Assembly (NCBI GenBank): GCA_945896675.1
Contig: CAMDEM010000011.1
Location: 1 to 64,000 of the forward strand
DNA length: 64,000 nucleotides
Direction: 5' to 3'
Source of the DNA: Cyanobium sp. NIES-981
Lineage (GTDB): Bacteria > Cyanobacteriota > Cyanobacteriia > PCC-6307 > Cyanobiaceae
Shown here: positions 46,769 to 55,450 of the stretch, piece after piece
Layout of the letters: every line of letters starts with the position of its first letter
How positions within the stretch are numbered: position 1 is the stretch's first letter
Made by a program: the position numbers and the translations under genes
The notes under the pieces: generated by a model
What the model was told of the DNA's origin: nothing
Databases searched by the model: none
The model's input: the letters and a program-made list of their open reading frames with translations, nothing else

Positions 46769-46841
46769 TGGGGGTCGCGAGGATCGAACTCGCCTAAGGC
46801 GAATTATGAGTTCGCTGCATTCACCAGATTGCTAGACCCCC
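46769..46841 (-). tRNA. tRNA-Met (anticodon CAT), probably elongator
   Basis: The cloverleaf on the minus strand has acceptor GGGGGTC/GACCCCC with A as discriminator. The anticodon stem GCGAA/TTCGC surrounds CTCATAA. The T stem GCGAG/CTCGC encloses TTCGATC. The anticodon is CAT. The first acceptor pair is a normal G-C, so it is not an initiator tRNA. Elongator Met is likely, but a CAU Ile tRNA with lysidine cannot be excluded by eye. The D stem is weak (GCA/TGC). Confidence 0.88.
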
Positions 46842-46854
46842 TGGTTTCCCGTGT

Positions 46855-47376
46855 CTACCACAGGCCTCGCACCGGTGCACGAAAGGAGGGCGCCGGTGCA
46901 CCAAAGGAGGCAGCAGAACCCAAACTGCTTGAAAACCCATTGCCCACATCGCCAGTCCGCCAGGGGATCAGCCCGCCCTGCTTGTCAAGCAACACCTGGT
47001 AGGTGTTCTCGAGGGCTGTGCCATCCCAAACGATGGTCTGGTCGGGGAAACCGAAGCCCATCACCTTGGTGCCATCGCCGCCGCCCATGGAAATCCCCAG
47101 GAGATCGGTGATTTGGTGGGTGATGTCGACGCCACGGGCAAAGGGCGCGGTGTACGAATAAAACCGCTGCTCCACCAGTTGGGGCGTGGTCTGCACGGCA
47201 CCACAGCGGGTGAGTTCCACGGGGCGCCTAGAAGCCTGCATCCCCTGGCGGGCCTGGGGCGCTTCGAGGGTGGTCGTGCAGACCACCGGGCCCGCCAGCG
47301 CAGGACCAGCCAGCAACGGACCCGCGAGGGACTGAGCCGCTATGAGCAGTGTGAGCAGCCGAAGAGCCTGCGCCAT
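46855..47376 (-). CDS. Secreted conserved hypothetical protein
   Basis: A protein of about 173 residues with a clear signal peptide ([26 protein letters not shown]). The mature part has [52 protein letters not shown] and [22 protein letters not shown], a pattern shared by picocyanobacterial proteins of unknown function. Two cysteines could form a disulfide in the periplasm. It ends 13 bp before tRNA-Met. A Gly/Ser/Ala-rich tail closes the sequence. Confidence 0.75.
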   Translation of the reverse strand: MAQALRLLTLLIAAQSLAGPLLAGPALAGPVVCTTTLEAPQARQGMQASRRPVELTRCGAVQTTPQLVEQRFYSYTAPFARGVDITHQITDLLGISMGGGDGTKVMGFGFPDQTIVWDGTALENTYQVLLDKQGGLIPWRTGDVGNGFSSSLGSAASFGAPAPSFRAPVRGLW

Positions 47377-47426
47377 CAATCGGACCGAGCTACACGCAAA
47401 CTAGGCACCAAGTCGCTCCCGTACCA

Positions 47427-48014
47427 GTGGTCTCTCCGGTGTCCCTCCCAACAACGCCCTCCGCCATGCGGGACACCTTGCTGCCTTTGCTGGCCCAAAA
47501 GGCCTACCGGCACGGGCACTTCACCCTGGCCTCCGGCCGCACCAGTAATCACTACGTCAATTGCAAGCCGGTGAGTTTGAGCGGCGAGGGGCTGGCCCTG
47601 CTCGGGGCCCTGATGCTGGAGCAGGTGGAAGACACTGCAGCAGCCGTGGCGGGACTCACCCTGGGTGCCGATCCCCTGGTGAGCGCCGTGGCCATGCGAG
47701 CAGCCCTCGATGGCCGCAACCTCGACGCCTTGATTGTGCGCAAGGAAGCCAAAGGCCATGGCACCGGAGCCTGGCTGGAGGGCCCCTTGCCAAAACCCGG
47801 CAGCCGCATCACGGTGCTCGAAGACGTGGTCACCACGGGGGGCTCATCCCTCAAGGCGGTCAACCAGCTGCGCGAGGCCAGCTATCAGGTGGACCGGGTG
47901 GTGACCATTGTGGATCGCCAGGAAGGCGGCCTCGAGGCCATGACCGCGGCGGGCCTGGAGCTGCGCAGCCTGTTTTTGCTGGATGAGATCGCCGCCAGCT
48001 CTGCAGGCCAATGA
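47427..48014 (+). CDS. pyrE: Orotate phosphoribosyltransferase
   Basis: PyrE makes OMP from orotate and PRPP in pyrimidine synthesis. The 195-residue protein has [46 protein letters not shown] and the PRPP-binding [16 protein letters not shown]. Length is normal. The ATG at 47466 (MRDTLLPLL) is an alternative start. The stop overlaps the ygfZ start by 4 bp, so the two genes are probably coupled. Confidence 0.95.
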   Translation: MVSPVSLPTTPSAMRDTLLPLLAQKAYRHGHFTLASGRTSNHYVNCKPVSLSGEGLALLGALMLEQVEDTAAAVAGLTLGADPLVSAVAMRAALDGRNLDALIVRKEAKGHGTGAWLEGPLPKPGSRITVLEDVVTTGGSSLKAVNQLREASYQVDRVVTIVDRQEGGLEAMTAAGLELRSLFLLDEIAASSAGQ

Positions 48015-48982
48015 CAAGCCCTTGGGATTGGCAGCCGGCCCAAGCCAGCCGGATTGAACAAGCCGTGAGCCTGCTGCGCCTTGAAGGCGCTGACACCCGG
48101 CGCTTTTTGCACGGACAAACCAGTGCCGCCATCGAAACAGCCCCTGCGGGGGCCTGGATCCCGAGCTGCAGCATCAGTCCCACGGCCCGGATGCGGGCCC
48201 TGGTGGAGGTGCTACTGGATCCATCCGAGAGCGCCCCTGCGGGCACAAGTGCGGGCACAAAAACCGGCGCCTGGCTGGTCATCCATGGCATCCCGCCGGA
48301 AGCCGCTGCCGGGGTGCGCCAAAGCCTCGATCGGGTGCTGTTTCCCGCCGACCAGGTTCACCTGGGCGCCCTGGAGACGGCGCGCCTGATCACCCCTGTG
48401 GGGCCAGGACTAGCCCAGCTCCCCGCGAGCCCCAAGGACGCCTGGCAGGCCCTTGAAGCTGGTGCCGGCTGGTTGCTCGGCTGCCACGTTCTGCTGCGCC
48501 ACGGCAGCGAGGCTCCGGCCTGGTTGGCGGAGCGGGCCCTGTTGTCAGCCGCAGGCCAAGAACGCTGGCGGGTTCAACAGGCCATCCCTGCGGCCCCCGG
48601 CGAGCTCAATGACGACACCAACCCCTTTGAGCTGGGGCTGGCCGAGCGGGTGAGCCTCAACAAGGGTTGCTATGTGGGCCAGGAAACCCTGGCCAAACTC
48701 TCCACCTACGACGGCGTCAAACAGCAGCTGCGGCGTTGGAGTTGCACGCCCCAGGCTGGGGAGCTGCCTGGTGAGCCGCCGGCAGCCCTCAACCCCGGCA
48801 CCACCCTGTATGCCCCCGATGCCACCGGAGAGGGCACCAGCAGGGCCGGGGTGATCAGCTCCAGCCTGGAAGTTGAGGATGGGACCTGGATTGGCCTAGC
48901 CCTGGTGCGCAAGCAAGCCTTGGAGCAGCCGTTGCTTCAGGCCGGCGATGGCCCCCGACCAGCCACCCTCTTGCTGTCTTGA
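48011..48982 (+). CDS. ygfZ: YgfZ/GcvT-family folate-binding protein
   Basis: YgfZ proteins use tetrahydrofolate in repair or assembly of Fe-S enzymes. The 323-residue protein has the diagnostic [15 protein letters not shown] with the conserved cysteine, plus [13 protein letters not shown] and [14 protein letters not shown] short [10 protein letters not shown] run looks like a small in-frame duplication. Its 3' end overlaps the convergent nuclease gene by 46 bp. Confidence 0.92.
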   Translation: MTSPWDWQPAQASRIEQAVSLLRLEGADTRRFLHGQTSAAIETAPAGAWIPSCSISPTARMRALVEVLLDPSESAPAGTSAGTKTGAWLVIHGIPPEAAAGVRQSLDRVLFPADQVHLGALETARLITPVGPGLAQLPASPKDAWQALEAGAGWLLGCHVLLRHGSEAPAWLAERALLSAAGQERWRVQQAIPAAPGELNDDTNPFELGLAERVSLNKGCYVGQETLAKLSTYDGVKQQLRRWSCTPQAGELPGEPPAALNPGTTLYAPDATGEGTSRAGVISSSLEVEDGTWIGLALVRKQALEQPLLQAGDGPRPATLLLS

Positions 48983-50436
48983 AGCCATAGCCAATGGGCC
49001 ACCGTCCAGGTGGCCAGGTTGTCGTCGCGGTTGTAGCGAAAGATCCGATCCAGTTGATAGCGACTGGCGCGGCCTCGGGGGCCGGGCTCATGGCGCCAAT
49101 GGCGCCATTGGCGCCACCAGAGCAAGCAGCGGGCTCCATCCACCCCCTTTTGGCTCCAGGCAAACCCCAACCAACTCGCCACCGCCTTGAGGCCATAGCT
49201 ACTCACGGGAAGCCGCCAAGAGCGCTTCAACCGGGCGTGGACATCGACCAAACGGGGGCGCAATAGATCTATGTCGGCGTCGGTTGCCCCCTGGCGCCGG
49301 GCCAGACGCACCAAGGCGATCGATTCGGTTTCGCCGTAGTGCAACACCGGCCAGCCTGGATAGTGATCCAGCCAACGCCGCAACCGCTGCCACAGCAGGG
49401 GCTCCCCGTGCTCGAACAGGGCCAGCAGCGGTTGGTAACGGCCCTCGCCCAGATCGGCTGGCCAGCTGCCATCCGCCAAGCGCTTCACCACGACAAAGCC
49501 GTGAAGGAAATCATCCCGGGCATCGGGGTCCGATTCGATGTCGTAGAGGAGCAGCCCAGGGGCGCCATCCAGTTCGCTGAGCGCCAGGCCTGGGTCCAGC
49601 CGTTCGGGCTTGCCTTGCTGTTGCACCCGGGCTTGGGCCACCAACTGGGCCGCAATCTCCCGGTGCTGCTCGCCATGCACCTCCAGCTGGGTGGCCAACT
49701 GCTCGGGGTCCGTGGCCGCCAAGCCATCGAGGCTGGCAACCCCCAACTCCAGCAGGAGTTCACGGCGCTTCCCGCCGATGCCACTGACCTCGCTGAGATG
49801 GCCCTCAGCAGCAGCGGCCTGATCACAAAGTCCTCGCCAGCTACAGAGGGTGCATTTCTTGCGATCACTCACCAGCGCCGGAGGACTGGTGCGCTGCAAG
49901 TCGCCCTGGAGCCGCACAAGGCTCTCCTCGAGCTGGTGCTGCAGGCCAGCGCCAAGCGACAGGGCTTCCCGCTGAAAACCGCGGCCATCCCCGGCCACCA
50001 CCAAACCCTGGGGCACTTCAGCCTGCTGGTAATCGGCCAAGAGGCGCCCCCAGAGGGCCAATTGGAGCCGGTGCTCACGGGTGACCCGGCGCCCCTGGCG
50101 GGCCAGCACCGGCCGGTAGGCGAAATCGCCCCAGCGGCTGACGCCCCCAACCCGCTCCAGCAGGGCCGGGTGCGCTTGCAACTCAGCCCCGCCGGGGCCG
50201 GAGCCCCTGAGCCGCAGACCCATCACCCCAGGGGCTCCGGCGGCGCAGCCCGCCTCACCGTGCTGCGGTTTTTTCGGCAGCAAGGTTTGAAAGCTGCGCA
50301 GCTGATCGTGGAGTGCCAGGGCGCGATGGGCATTCCACTGACGGGCTTGTTGGTCACCAAATTGATCAAGCCAGGCCCGGCGCCGGCAGCGCACCCAGCT
50401 GCGAAGCAACCGGTCGGTGAGGGGAGGCGCGCCCAA
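48937..50436 (-). CDS. TM0106-family RecB-like nuclease with C-terminal RNase H-like domain
   Basis: The 499-residue protein starts with LLRSWVRCRRRAWLDQFGDQQ, typical of RecB/Cas4-like TM0106 proteins. A PD-(D/E)XK-type region follows (REHRLQLALWGRLLADYQQ), then the cysteine motif KKCTLCSWRGLCDQAA. A helix-hairpin-helix-like stretch (LSEVSGIGGKRRELLLELGV) precedes a C-terminal RNase_H_2-type exonuclease domain with LLLYDIESDPDARDDFL and HYGETESIALVRLA. It is predicted to cut or trim DNA; its substrate is unknown. A WRQWRHWRH run is encoded by a perfect DNA palindrome. Confidence 0.85.
   Translation of the reverse strand: MGAPPLTDRLLRSWVRCRRRAWLDQFGDQQARQWNAHRALALHDQLRSFQTLLPKKPQHGEAGCAAGAPGVMGLRLRGSGPGGAELQAHPALLERVGGVSRWGDFAYRPVLARQGRRVTREHRLQLALWGRLLADYQQAEVPQGLVVAGDGRGFQREALSLGAGLQHQLEESLVRLQGDLQRTSPPALVSDRKKCTLCSWRGLCDQAAAAEGHLSEVSGIGGKRRELLLELGVASLDGLAATDPEQLATQLEVHGEQHREIAAQLVAQARVQQQGKPERLDPGLALSELDGAPGLLLYDIESDPDARDDFLHGFVVVKRLADGSWPADLGEGRYQPLLALFEHGEPLLWQRLRRWLDHYPGWPVLHYGETESIALVRLARRQGATDADIDLLRPRLVDVHARLKRSWRLPVSSYGLKAVASWLGFAWSQKGVDGARCLLWWRQWRHWRHEPGPRGRASRYQLDRIFRYNRDDNLATWTVAHWLWLQDSKRVAGRGPSPA
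49091..49116. repeat. Perfect 26-bp palindrome inside the TM0106-family gene
   Basis: Three GGCGCC hexamers are separated by AAT and by ATT and flanked by T and A. The whole 26 bp is its own reverse complement. In the gene it encodes part of the WRQWRHWRH run. It could form a cruciform or arise from 9-bp slippage. Confidence 0.85.
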
Positions 50437-50518
50437 GGATTGGCCTGGAGTTCCCCGACGCTAAGTCCCCAAAGGCGGTGTTAGAGCGCAGAATTGGAGT
50501 ATCCGGCTTCCCCCATCC

Positions 50519-51985
50519 ATGGAGTCTGCCCCGCTAGCCCTGGAGGCCAGCCCGATTGCCTTCGGCACCGATGGCTGGCGGGGGGTGCTCGGCGTGGACA
50601 TCACCTTGGAGCGCCTCCTGCCCGTGGCGGCGGCGGCCGTCCAGGAGTTGGCCCACTCCCGCCCCCAGGGCATGGACAGCCGCGAGGTGGTGATTGGCTA
50701 CGACCGGCGCTTCCTGGCTCCGGAGCTGGCTGAAGCGATCTGCGCGGCGGTACGCGGTTGTGAGCTCGTTCCCCTGCTCTGCGAAACCGCCGTGCCCACC
50801 CCCGCCTGCAGCTGGGCCGTGGTGGAGCGCCAAGCCCTTGGAGCCCTCGTAATCACGGCCAGTCACAACCCGCCGGAATGGCTGGGATTGAAAATCAAAG
50901 GTCCGTTTGGGGGCTCGGTGGAGGGTGACTTCACCAAGCGGGTGGAAACCCGACTCGCCGCCGGGGGCATCACCGTGCCCATACCGGGGGCCACCGAGCG
51001 CTTTGATGCGATGGGCACCTACCTGGCCGGCCTGCAAGCGAAGCTCGATACCCAGGCCCTGAGTAGCGGGCTCGAATCGATGGGCCTGCACGTGATCGTC
51101 GATCCAATGCACGGCTCCGCCGCAGGGGGAATGGCTGGCCTGCTGCCAGGGGCGCTTGCTAGCGGCCATCTGCGTGAAATTCGTTCCAACCGCGACCCCC
51201 TGTTTGGCGGCCATCCCCCCGAACCCCTGGCGACCTATCTGCAACAGCTCATTGGGGAGGTCCAGGCCTCCACCGCCGCTGGTAAGCCCGCGGTTGGCAT
51301 CGTCTTTGATGGTGATGGTGATCGCATTGCCGCCGTTGATGAGCACGGCCGCTTCTGCAGTACCCAGCTCCTCATGCCCCTGTTCATCGACCACCTGGCC
51401 AGGGCCAAGGGGTTACCCGGCACCGTGATCAAAACCGTGAGCGGCTCCGATCTGATGCAGCTCGTGGCCGAAGCCCAGGGCCGCACGGTGCTGGAAATGC
51501 CCGTCGGGTTCAAGTACATCGCCAGTGAAATGCTCAGCAGCGAGGTGCTGGTGGGCGGTGAGGAATCCGGTGGGGTGGGCTTTGGCATGCACCTACCCGA
51601 GCGCGATGCCCTGTTCGCTGCCCTGCTTCTCATTGAAGCCCTGGTGGAAGGGGGCAAGCCGCTAGGCGAGCGCATCGATACCCTCCAAGAGCAGTGTGGC
51701 GGCGCTGCCGCCTACGACCGCCTCGATCTACGCCTGCCGGATATGGCCACGCGCAGGCGCCTCGAACAGCGGCTCGACGAAGCCCCCCCCACCGAGGTGG
51801 CAGGAGCCCCGGTGCAGCAGGTGGTCACCACCGATGGCGTCAAGTTGCGGCTCGGTGCGAGCCATTGGTTGATGTTGCGGTTCTCAGGCACCGAACCGCT
51901 CCTGCGGCTCTACTGCGAAGCCCCCACCCAAACCCGCGTTGACGAAGTGCTGGCCTGGGCCAAGCACTTGGCCGAAGCGGTCTGA
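50519..51985 (+). CDS. Phosphoglucomutase/phosphomannomutase family protein
   Basis: The 488-residue alpha-D-phosphohexomutase has FGTDGWRGVLGVDITLERL, the phosphoserine loop VITASHNPPEWLGLKIKG (Ser115), the metal loop FDGDGDRIAAVD, the sugar-binding GGEESGGVGFGMHLPE and the phosphate-binding RFSGTEPLLRLY. The GWRG and GLKIKG forms suit phosphoglucomutase or phosphomannomutase rather than GlmM. It could supply glucose-1-phosphate for glycogen or NDP-sugars. rdgB follows on the same strand 32 bp downstream. Confidence 0.93.
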   Translation: MESAPLALEASPIAFGTDGWRGVLGVDITLERLLPVAAAAVQELAHSRPQGMDSREVVIGYDRRFLAPELAEAICAAVRGCELVPLLCETAVPTPACSWAVVERQALGALVITASHNPPEWLGLKIKGPFGGSVEGDFTKRVETRLAAGGITVPIPGATERFDAMGTYLAGLQAKLDTQALSSGLESMGLHVIVDPMHGSAAGGMAGLLPGALASGHLREIRSNRDPLFGGHPPEPLATYLQQLIGEVQASTAAGKPAVGIVFDGDGDRIAAVDEHGRFCSTQLLMPLFIDHLARAKGLPGTVIKTVSGSDLMQLVAEAQGRTVLEMPVGFKYIASEMLSSEVLVGGEESGGVGFGMHLPERDALFAALLLIEALVEGGKPLGERIDTLQEQCGGAAAYDRLDLRLPDMATRRRLEQRLDEAPPTEVAGAPVQQVVTTDGVKLRLGASHWLMLRFSGTEPLLRLYCEAPTQTRVDEVLAWAKHLAEAV

Positions 51986-52017
51986 ACTTCCGATTGAACA
52001 CACTGTCCAGAGACGTG

Positions 52018-52644
52018 ATGGATCAAGCCAAGGTGCTCATCATCGCCAGCGGCAATGCCGACAAGGTGCGCGAATTCAGCCATTTGCTGGCCACTCTGGA
52101 TCTGGAGATCCGCCCCCAACCCCCGGGCCTTGAGGTGGACGAAACCGGCAGCACGTTTGCGGAAAATGCCCGGCTTAAGGCCTCTGCCGTAGCCAAGGCC
52201 TCGGGCCAGTGGGCCCTCGCCGACGACTCAGGGCTGTGCGTCGACGCCCTTGGCGGGGCCCCTGGGGTGCACTCGGCCCGCTACGCCGAGAGCGATCAAG
52301 CCCGCATCAGCCGATTGCTGGTGGAACTGGCCGCCGCCAACGGCTGCATCGATCCTGAGCAAGGCCAGGGGAATCGCCGAGCCCAATTCGTGGCAGCGCT
52401 GGCAGTGGCTGATCCCAGCGGCGCCATCCAGCTAGAGGTGGAGGGGCACTGCCCTGGAGAAATCCTCACCAGCCCAAGGGGTGAAGGGGGCTTTGGCTAT
52501 GACCCGGTCTTTTACGTGCCCGAAGCAGGCCAAACCTTCGCGGAAATGGCCAAAGAGCTCAAAGGCCGCATTGGCCATCGCGGGCGAGCCTTTGCAAAGC
52601 TTTCAGAACATCTTGCAGCCCTGAATCTCGTCAAAACTCAATAA
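52018..52644 (+). CDS. rdgB: Non-canonical purine NTP pyrophosphatase (RdgB/HAM1)
   Basis: RdgB removes dITP, ITP and XTP from the nucleotide pool. From the ATG at 52018 the protein has 208 residues: VLIIASGNADKVREFSHLL, ETGSTFAENARLKA, ALADDSGLCVDALGGAPGVHSARYA, LTSPRGEGGFGYDPVFYVP and MAKELKGRIGHRGRAF. All substrate and metal motifs are present. A TTG at 51994 is a possible longer start. A decayed copy of its last third is found at 54093-54294, on the far side of RgpF-A. Confidence 0.95.
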   Translation: MDQAKVLIIASGNADKVREFSHLLATLDLEIRPQPPGLEVDETGSTFAENARLKASAVAKASGQWALADDSGLCVDALGGAPGVHSARYAESDQARISRLLVELAAANGCIDPEQGQGNRRAQFVAALAVADPSGAIQLEVEGHCPGEILTSPRGEGGFGYDPVFYVPEAGQTFAEMAKELKGRIGHRGRAFAKLSEHLAALNLVKTQ

Positions 52645-52651
52645 AAACCCC

Positions 52652-53803
52652 ATGCAACTTGGGCCAGCAAAAATCTCTAGGGAAATCCGAAGACTATTTC
52701 GGCAACCGTTGGAAAACCTTGGCTATACGGCCAACAGAATATTTCACGACCTGATCATCAGACCGCACAATATCGTCTCACAAGGAAATGGCCTCCATAG
52801 CCAAAAGATTGCAATTTACCTCATATTCCCCCAGGAAGGCCTTAATTTTTCTCACCGAAAAACGATAGACGAACTATCAAGAAATCACTACAGAATCATT
52901 GCCGTAAGCAACCTAAAGCTAAAAAATGAAGACAAAGACGAGCTCCTCAACAGCGTCAGCCAGCTCATTGAACGTAAAAATTTTGGGTATGATTTTGCTG
53001 GCTATCGCGAAGGCATTCTCTACAATCTCAGAGAAATTCGAAACGCGCAAAAGCTTTTCCTCATCAATGATTCTACAATCTTTCCAATTCAGAAGACTTC
53101 CAACTGGATCAAACAAGCAGAGCAAAGTGGGTACGCCCTAACAGGCGCAATAAGCTCATACGGGAACAACATTAAAGTGAAAACAATCACAGACAACATC
53201 GACCTTGTAAAAACCAATAACGACAGAAGGATTAGACGCGGAATTCATTACTCGTCTTTCGCGCTTATGCTCGACAAAGAGATATGCAGGACCACGTTTT
53301 TATCTGGATTCTTTGGAAGACTAAGGCTATCAAATAGCAGGGCCAATGTAATCAGACTTGGAGAAATTGGACTCAGCCGAGCCATTAGAGAAGCAGGATT
53401 TACCCATGGCTACACTTTAACTCCCGAAGCCATTAAAGAAGCCATTAAAGAAGTAGATAACCACGAACTACTCAAAGCCTTAAAGAATGCACTAATTCCA
53501 AGCGACAGCACCTTCGGGCATCAATTGCAAGCCCTAATCGACAGTTTTGAAGAAAATTCAACTGCGTGGAAAAAGGACAGCGCTCAGGCTCTCTTCGTAT
53601 TATCAACACAATACCATCCTGCCTACATGCTTCCACACTTATTGTATTCTAAATTAAAATTTCCTTTTCTTAAAAAAGCAGTTGCCCGGAGACTTGGGCC
53701 GAGGGGAGCAAATGTATACAACCTAATTTTACGGCAGAGCAACAATGCAGAGGAAGTCGTTACAGACCTAAGCGAAGCTGGGAATTCGGCTCGAAAGATT
53801 TGA
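52652..53803 (+). CDS. RgpF-like (rhamnan synthesis F family) protein, copy A
   Basis: The 383-residue protein has the RgpF core IAIYLIFPQEGLNFSHRKTI, an IIAVSNLKL segment, RKNFGYDFAGYREGIL and LFLINDSTIFPIQKTS. Members take part in rhamnose-glucose or similar surface polysaccharide synthesis. The gene begins 7 bp after rdgB and is much more AT-rich than the genes to its left, which suggests transfer. An EAIKEAIKE repeat lies near residue 265. A frameshifted relative, copy B, lies 500 bp downstream. Confidence 0.82.
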   Translation: MQLGPAKISREIRRLFRQPLENLGYTANRIFHDLIIRPHNIVSQGNGLHSQKIAIYLIFPQEGLNFSHRKTIDELSRNHYRIIAVSNLKLKNEDKDELLNSVSQLIERKNFGYDFAGYREGILYNLREIRNAQKLFLINDSTIFPIQKTSNWIKQAEQSGYALTGAISSYGNNIKVKTITDNIDLVKTNNDRRIRRGIHYSSFALMLDKEICRTTFLSGFFGRLRLSNSRANVIRLGEIGLSRAIREAGFTHGYTLTPEAIKEAIKEVDNHELLKALKNALIPSDSTFGHQLQALIDSFEENSTAWKKDSAQALFVLSTQYHPAYMLPHLLYSKLKFPFLKKAVARRLGPRGANVYNLILRQSNNAEEVVTDLSEAGNSARKI

Positions 53804-53855
53804 TCTCTAGAGCCGAATCAATGTCAAGAAACCAATTCTCCCAAGTCAAATACCC

Positions 53856-54096
53856 TTAGAGTGATGCCCAGCTCCCGTGCAGCCCATACGGCATTGCCAC
53901 GGGCAGCTCAATCACCGCCTGCTCAGCCATTGTTGAGGCGTTGAGGATCACCAAGTCGCTGCCATTGCGGGCGCCGTTCCAAATTACGATAAGCACCCAA
54001 CCCTCGTCTTCGTTGGTGGCACCAGGCCGGGGAACCATGATCGGTTCACTCACGAATCCGCGCGGTGCAGCACTCCACACGCGCCGCTCTCCGATC
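53856..54096 (-). pseudogene. Detached 3' end of a carotenoid oxygenase gene
   Basis: This fragment encodes about 73 residues that match the C-terminus of the full oxygenase at 55434-56957 at all but two positions, from ERRVWSAAPRGFVSEPIM to AMPYGLHGSW. It then diverges and stops after three residues. The last iron-ligand His (HGSW) is present, but the rest of the enzyme is absent. At DNA level roughly nine of ten positions agree, and most differences are silent. The fragment ends abruptly at about 54092, where it is joined to an rdgB relic on the opposite strand. Confidence 0.88.
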
Positions 54097-54294
54097 AGGG
54101 GGCATCCTCTCCAGCCCCAGTGGAGAATGCAATTTTGGCTGTGACCCAATCATTTACGTACCCCCAAAGGACTCCCCCCTTATGCAGAGATAAACAAAGA
54201 ACTCAAAGTCCACAACGTGCACAGCCGGCGATCGACTGGCGCAGCATTTAGCATTATGTCCCAAAATTACAAAAATCAATTAAGATCAAGCTAG
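54093..54294 (+). pseudogene. Decayed 3' end of a second rdgB copy
   Basis: Read on the plus strand, this stretch gives GGILSSPSGECNFGCDPIIY and then VPPKDSP, followed after a one-base shift in a run of six C (54174-54179) by YAEINKELKVHNVHSRRS and a tail ending at the TAG at 54292. The intact RdgB has EILTSPRGEGGFGYDPVFYVP and FAEMAKELKGRIGHRGRAF in the same order. The conserved GFGYDP motif is damaged (FGCDP) and the frame is broken. It sits directly upstream of RgpF-B, just as rdgB sits upstream of RgpF-A. Confidence 0.75.
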
Positions 54295-54320
54295 AAATTT
54301 GTCCACCCAACAGATTCGAG

Positions 54321-55450
54321 ATGATCGAGAAAGTCTTGCGCGAGGCAAACAGACTTAGGCTTCAAATCGCCAGCCTGCCAAAATGGGCAGTCAATCTAAT
54401 ATTTACCAGCGCCAACACAGACCTTGCCCTCACGCAAAAAAGCAAGGCCACCAAAGGAAGACTGAAAAACAGTGGGAAGATAGCAATCTACCTTATATTT
54501 CCAATCAATGGGCTTAACCAATACCACAAGAGAACATTAGACGAGCTTCAACGCAATAACTACTCTCCGATCATCATTAGCAATTCCCGGCTACAAGAAA
54601 GCGATCTAAATTTTCTCGAGGACAATAGCCAACTAATAATCGAACGCGAAAATCTTGGATACGACTTTGGCGGATACCGGGAGGGAATTCTTGCCAGCTC
54701 AAGTATTCTCAAAAGCTGCAGAAAACTTTTACTGCTAAACGACTCGACAATATTCCCCCTACAGAAAAACTCCACATGGATACAAAGAGCAGAGCAGAGT
54801 GGCTTTGACTTCACTGGCTCAATTAGCATGAACGGGCACAAAAGCCAAAAAACATGAGAGCCAGACTACCTAAGCTCGAATGCATTAATACAAAAAGCAG
54901 AAAGTTTCACTATCCTTCATTCGCAATAATGCTGGATGCGTCTATTGCCCAAGGGGAGGAACTGCAACACTTTTTCAGAAAGCTTAAGCCAAGCAACCTA
55001 AAGAAAGAAGTGGTCAAGAGAGGAGAGATTGGGCTCAGCAAGTGGGCTATCAAGCAAGGCTATAGCCATGGAAGCTTAATAAGCAGAAAAGACATTTTTG
55101 CAGCCATCAAAATTCTTGACCACCAAGAGTTACTCAAAGAACTGAACATGGCAATAACCCCAAGGCACGCGGAAAGATATGATCAATTTACCCGGGATCT
55201 TGAGTCACTCGCCTTGGATTTCAAAGCAGATTGCGACGACTGGCGAAGCCACGCCATTCATGCTCTTTGCAATTTATCCTTGCGCTATCACCCAGCCTAT
55301 ACCCTTGCTCACTTATTATGCACAAAGTGCGAGTTCCCATTCCTAAAAAAAGCAATTCAATCAAAAGGTAGTCTGGGGAAATTGACTTACAACAAAATAC
55401 TGGGCACAAGTGCTGTTCAGTGCAGGCAGAATATTAATGCTCTTGAATAG
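54321..55450 (+). pseudogene. RgpF-like copy B, split by a frameshift
   Basis: Two overlapping frames (54321-54857 and 54854-55450) together cover a complete RgpF-like protein. The first has IAIYLIFPINGLNQYHKRTL, ERENLGYDFGGYREGIL and LLLNDSTIFPLQKNSTW. The second carries FHYPSFAIMLD, KRGEIGLSKWAIKQGYSHG and LRYHPAYTLAHLL. Both match copy A in order and spacing, with about half the residues identical. The break lies at a run of six A (54847-54852); one more A would restore a single frame. The two frames overlap as ATGA, so coupled translation of two half-proteins is conceivable. The 3' end overlaps the oxygenase gene by 17 bp. Confidence 0.75.

Noticed and set aside
46769-46841. Initiator tRNA-Met
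   Set aside because: The first acceptor pair is a normal G-C rather than mismatched, so the initiator signature is missing.
54847-54853. A AAA AAC heptamer as a programmed -1 frameshift site in RgpF-B
   Set aside because: The heptamer is not in phase with the incoming frame, and no strong downstream structure is seen. A lost A is simpler, although slippage cannot be excluded.
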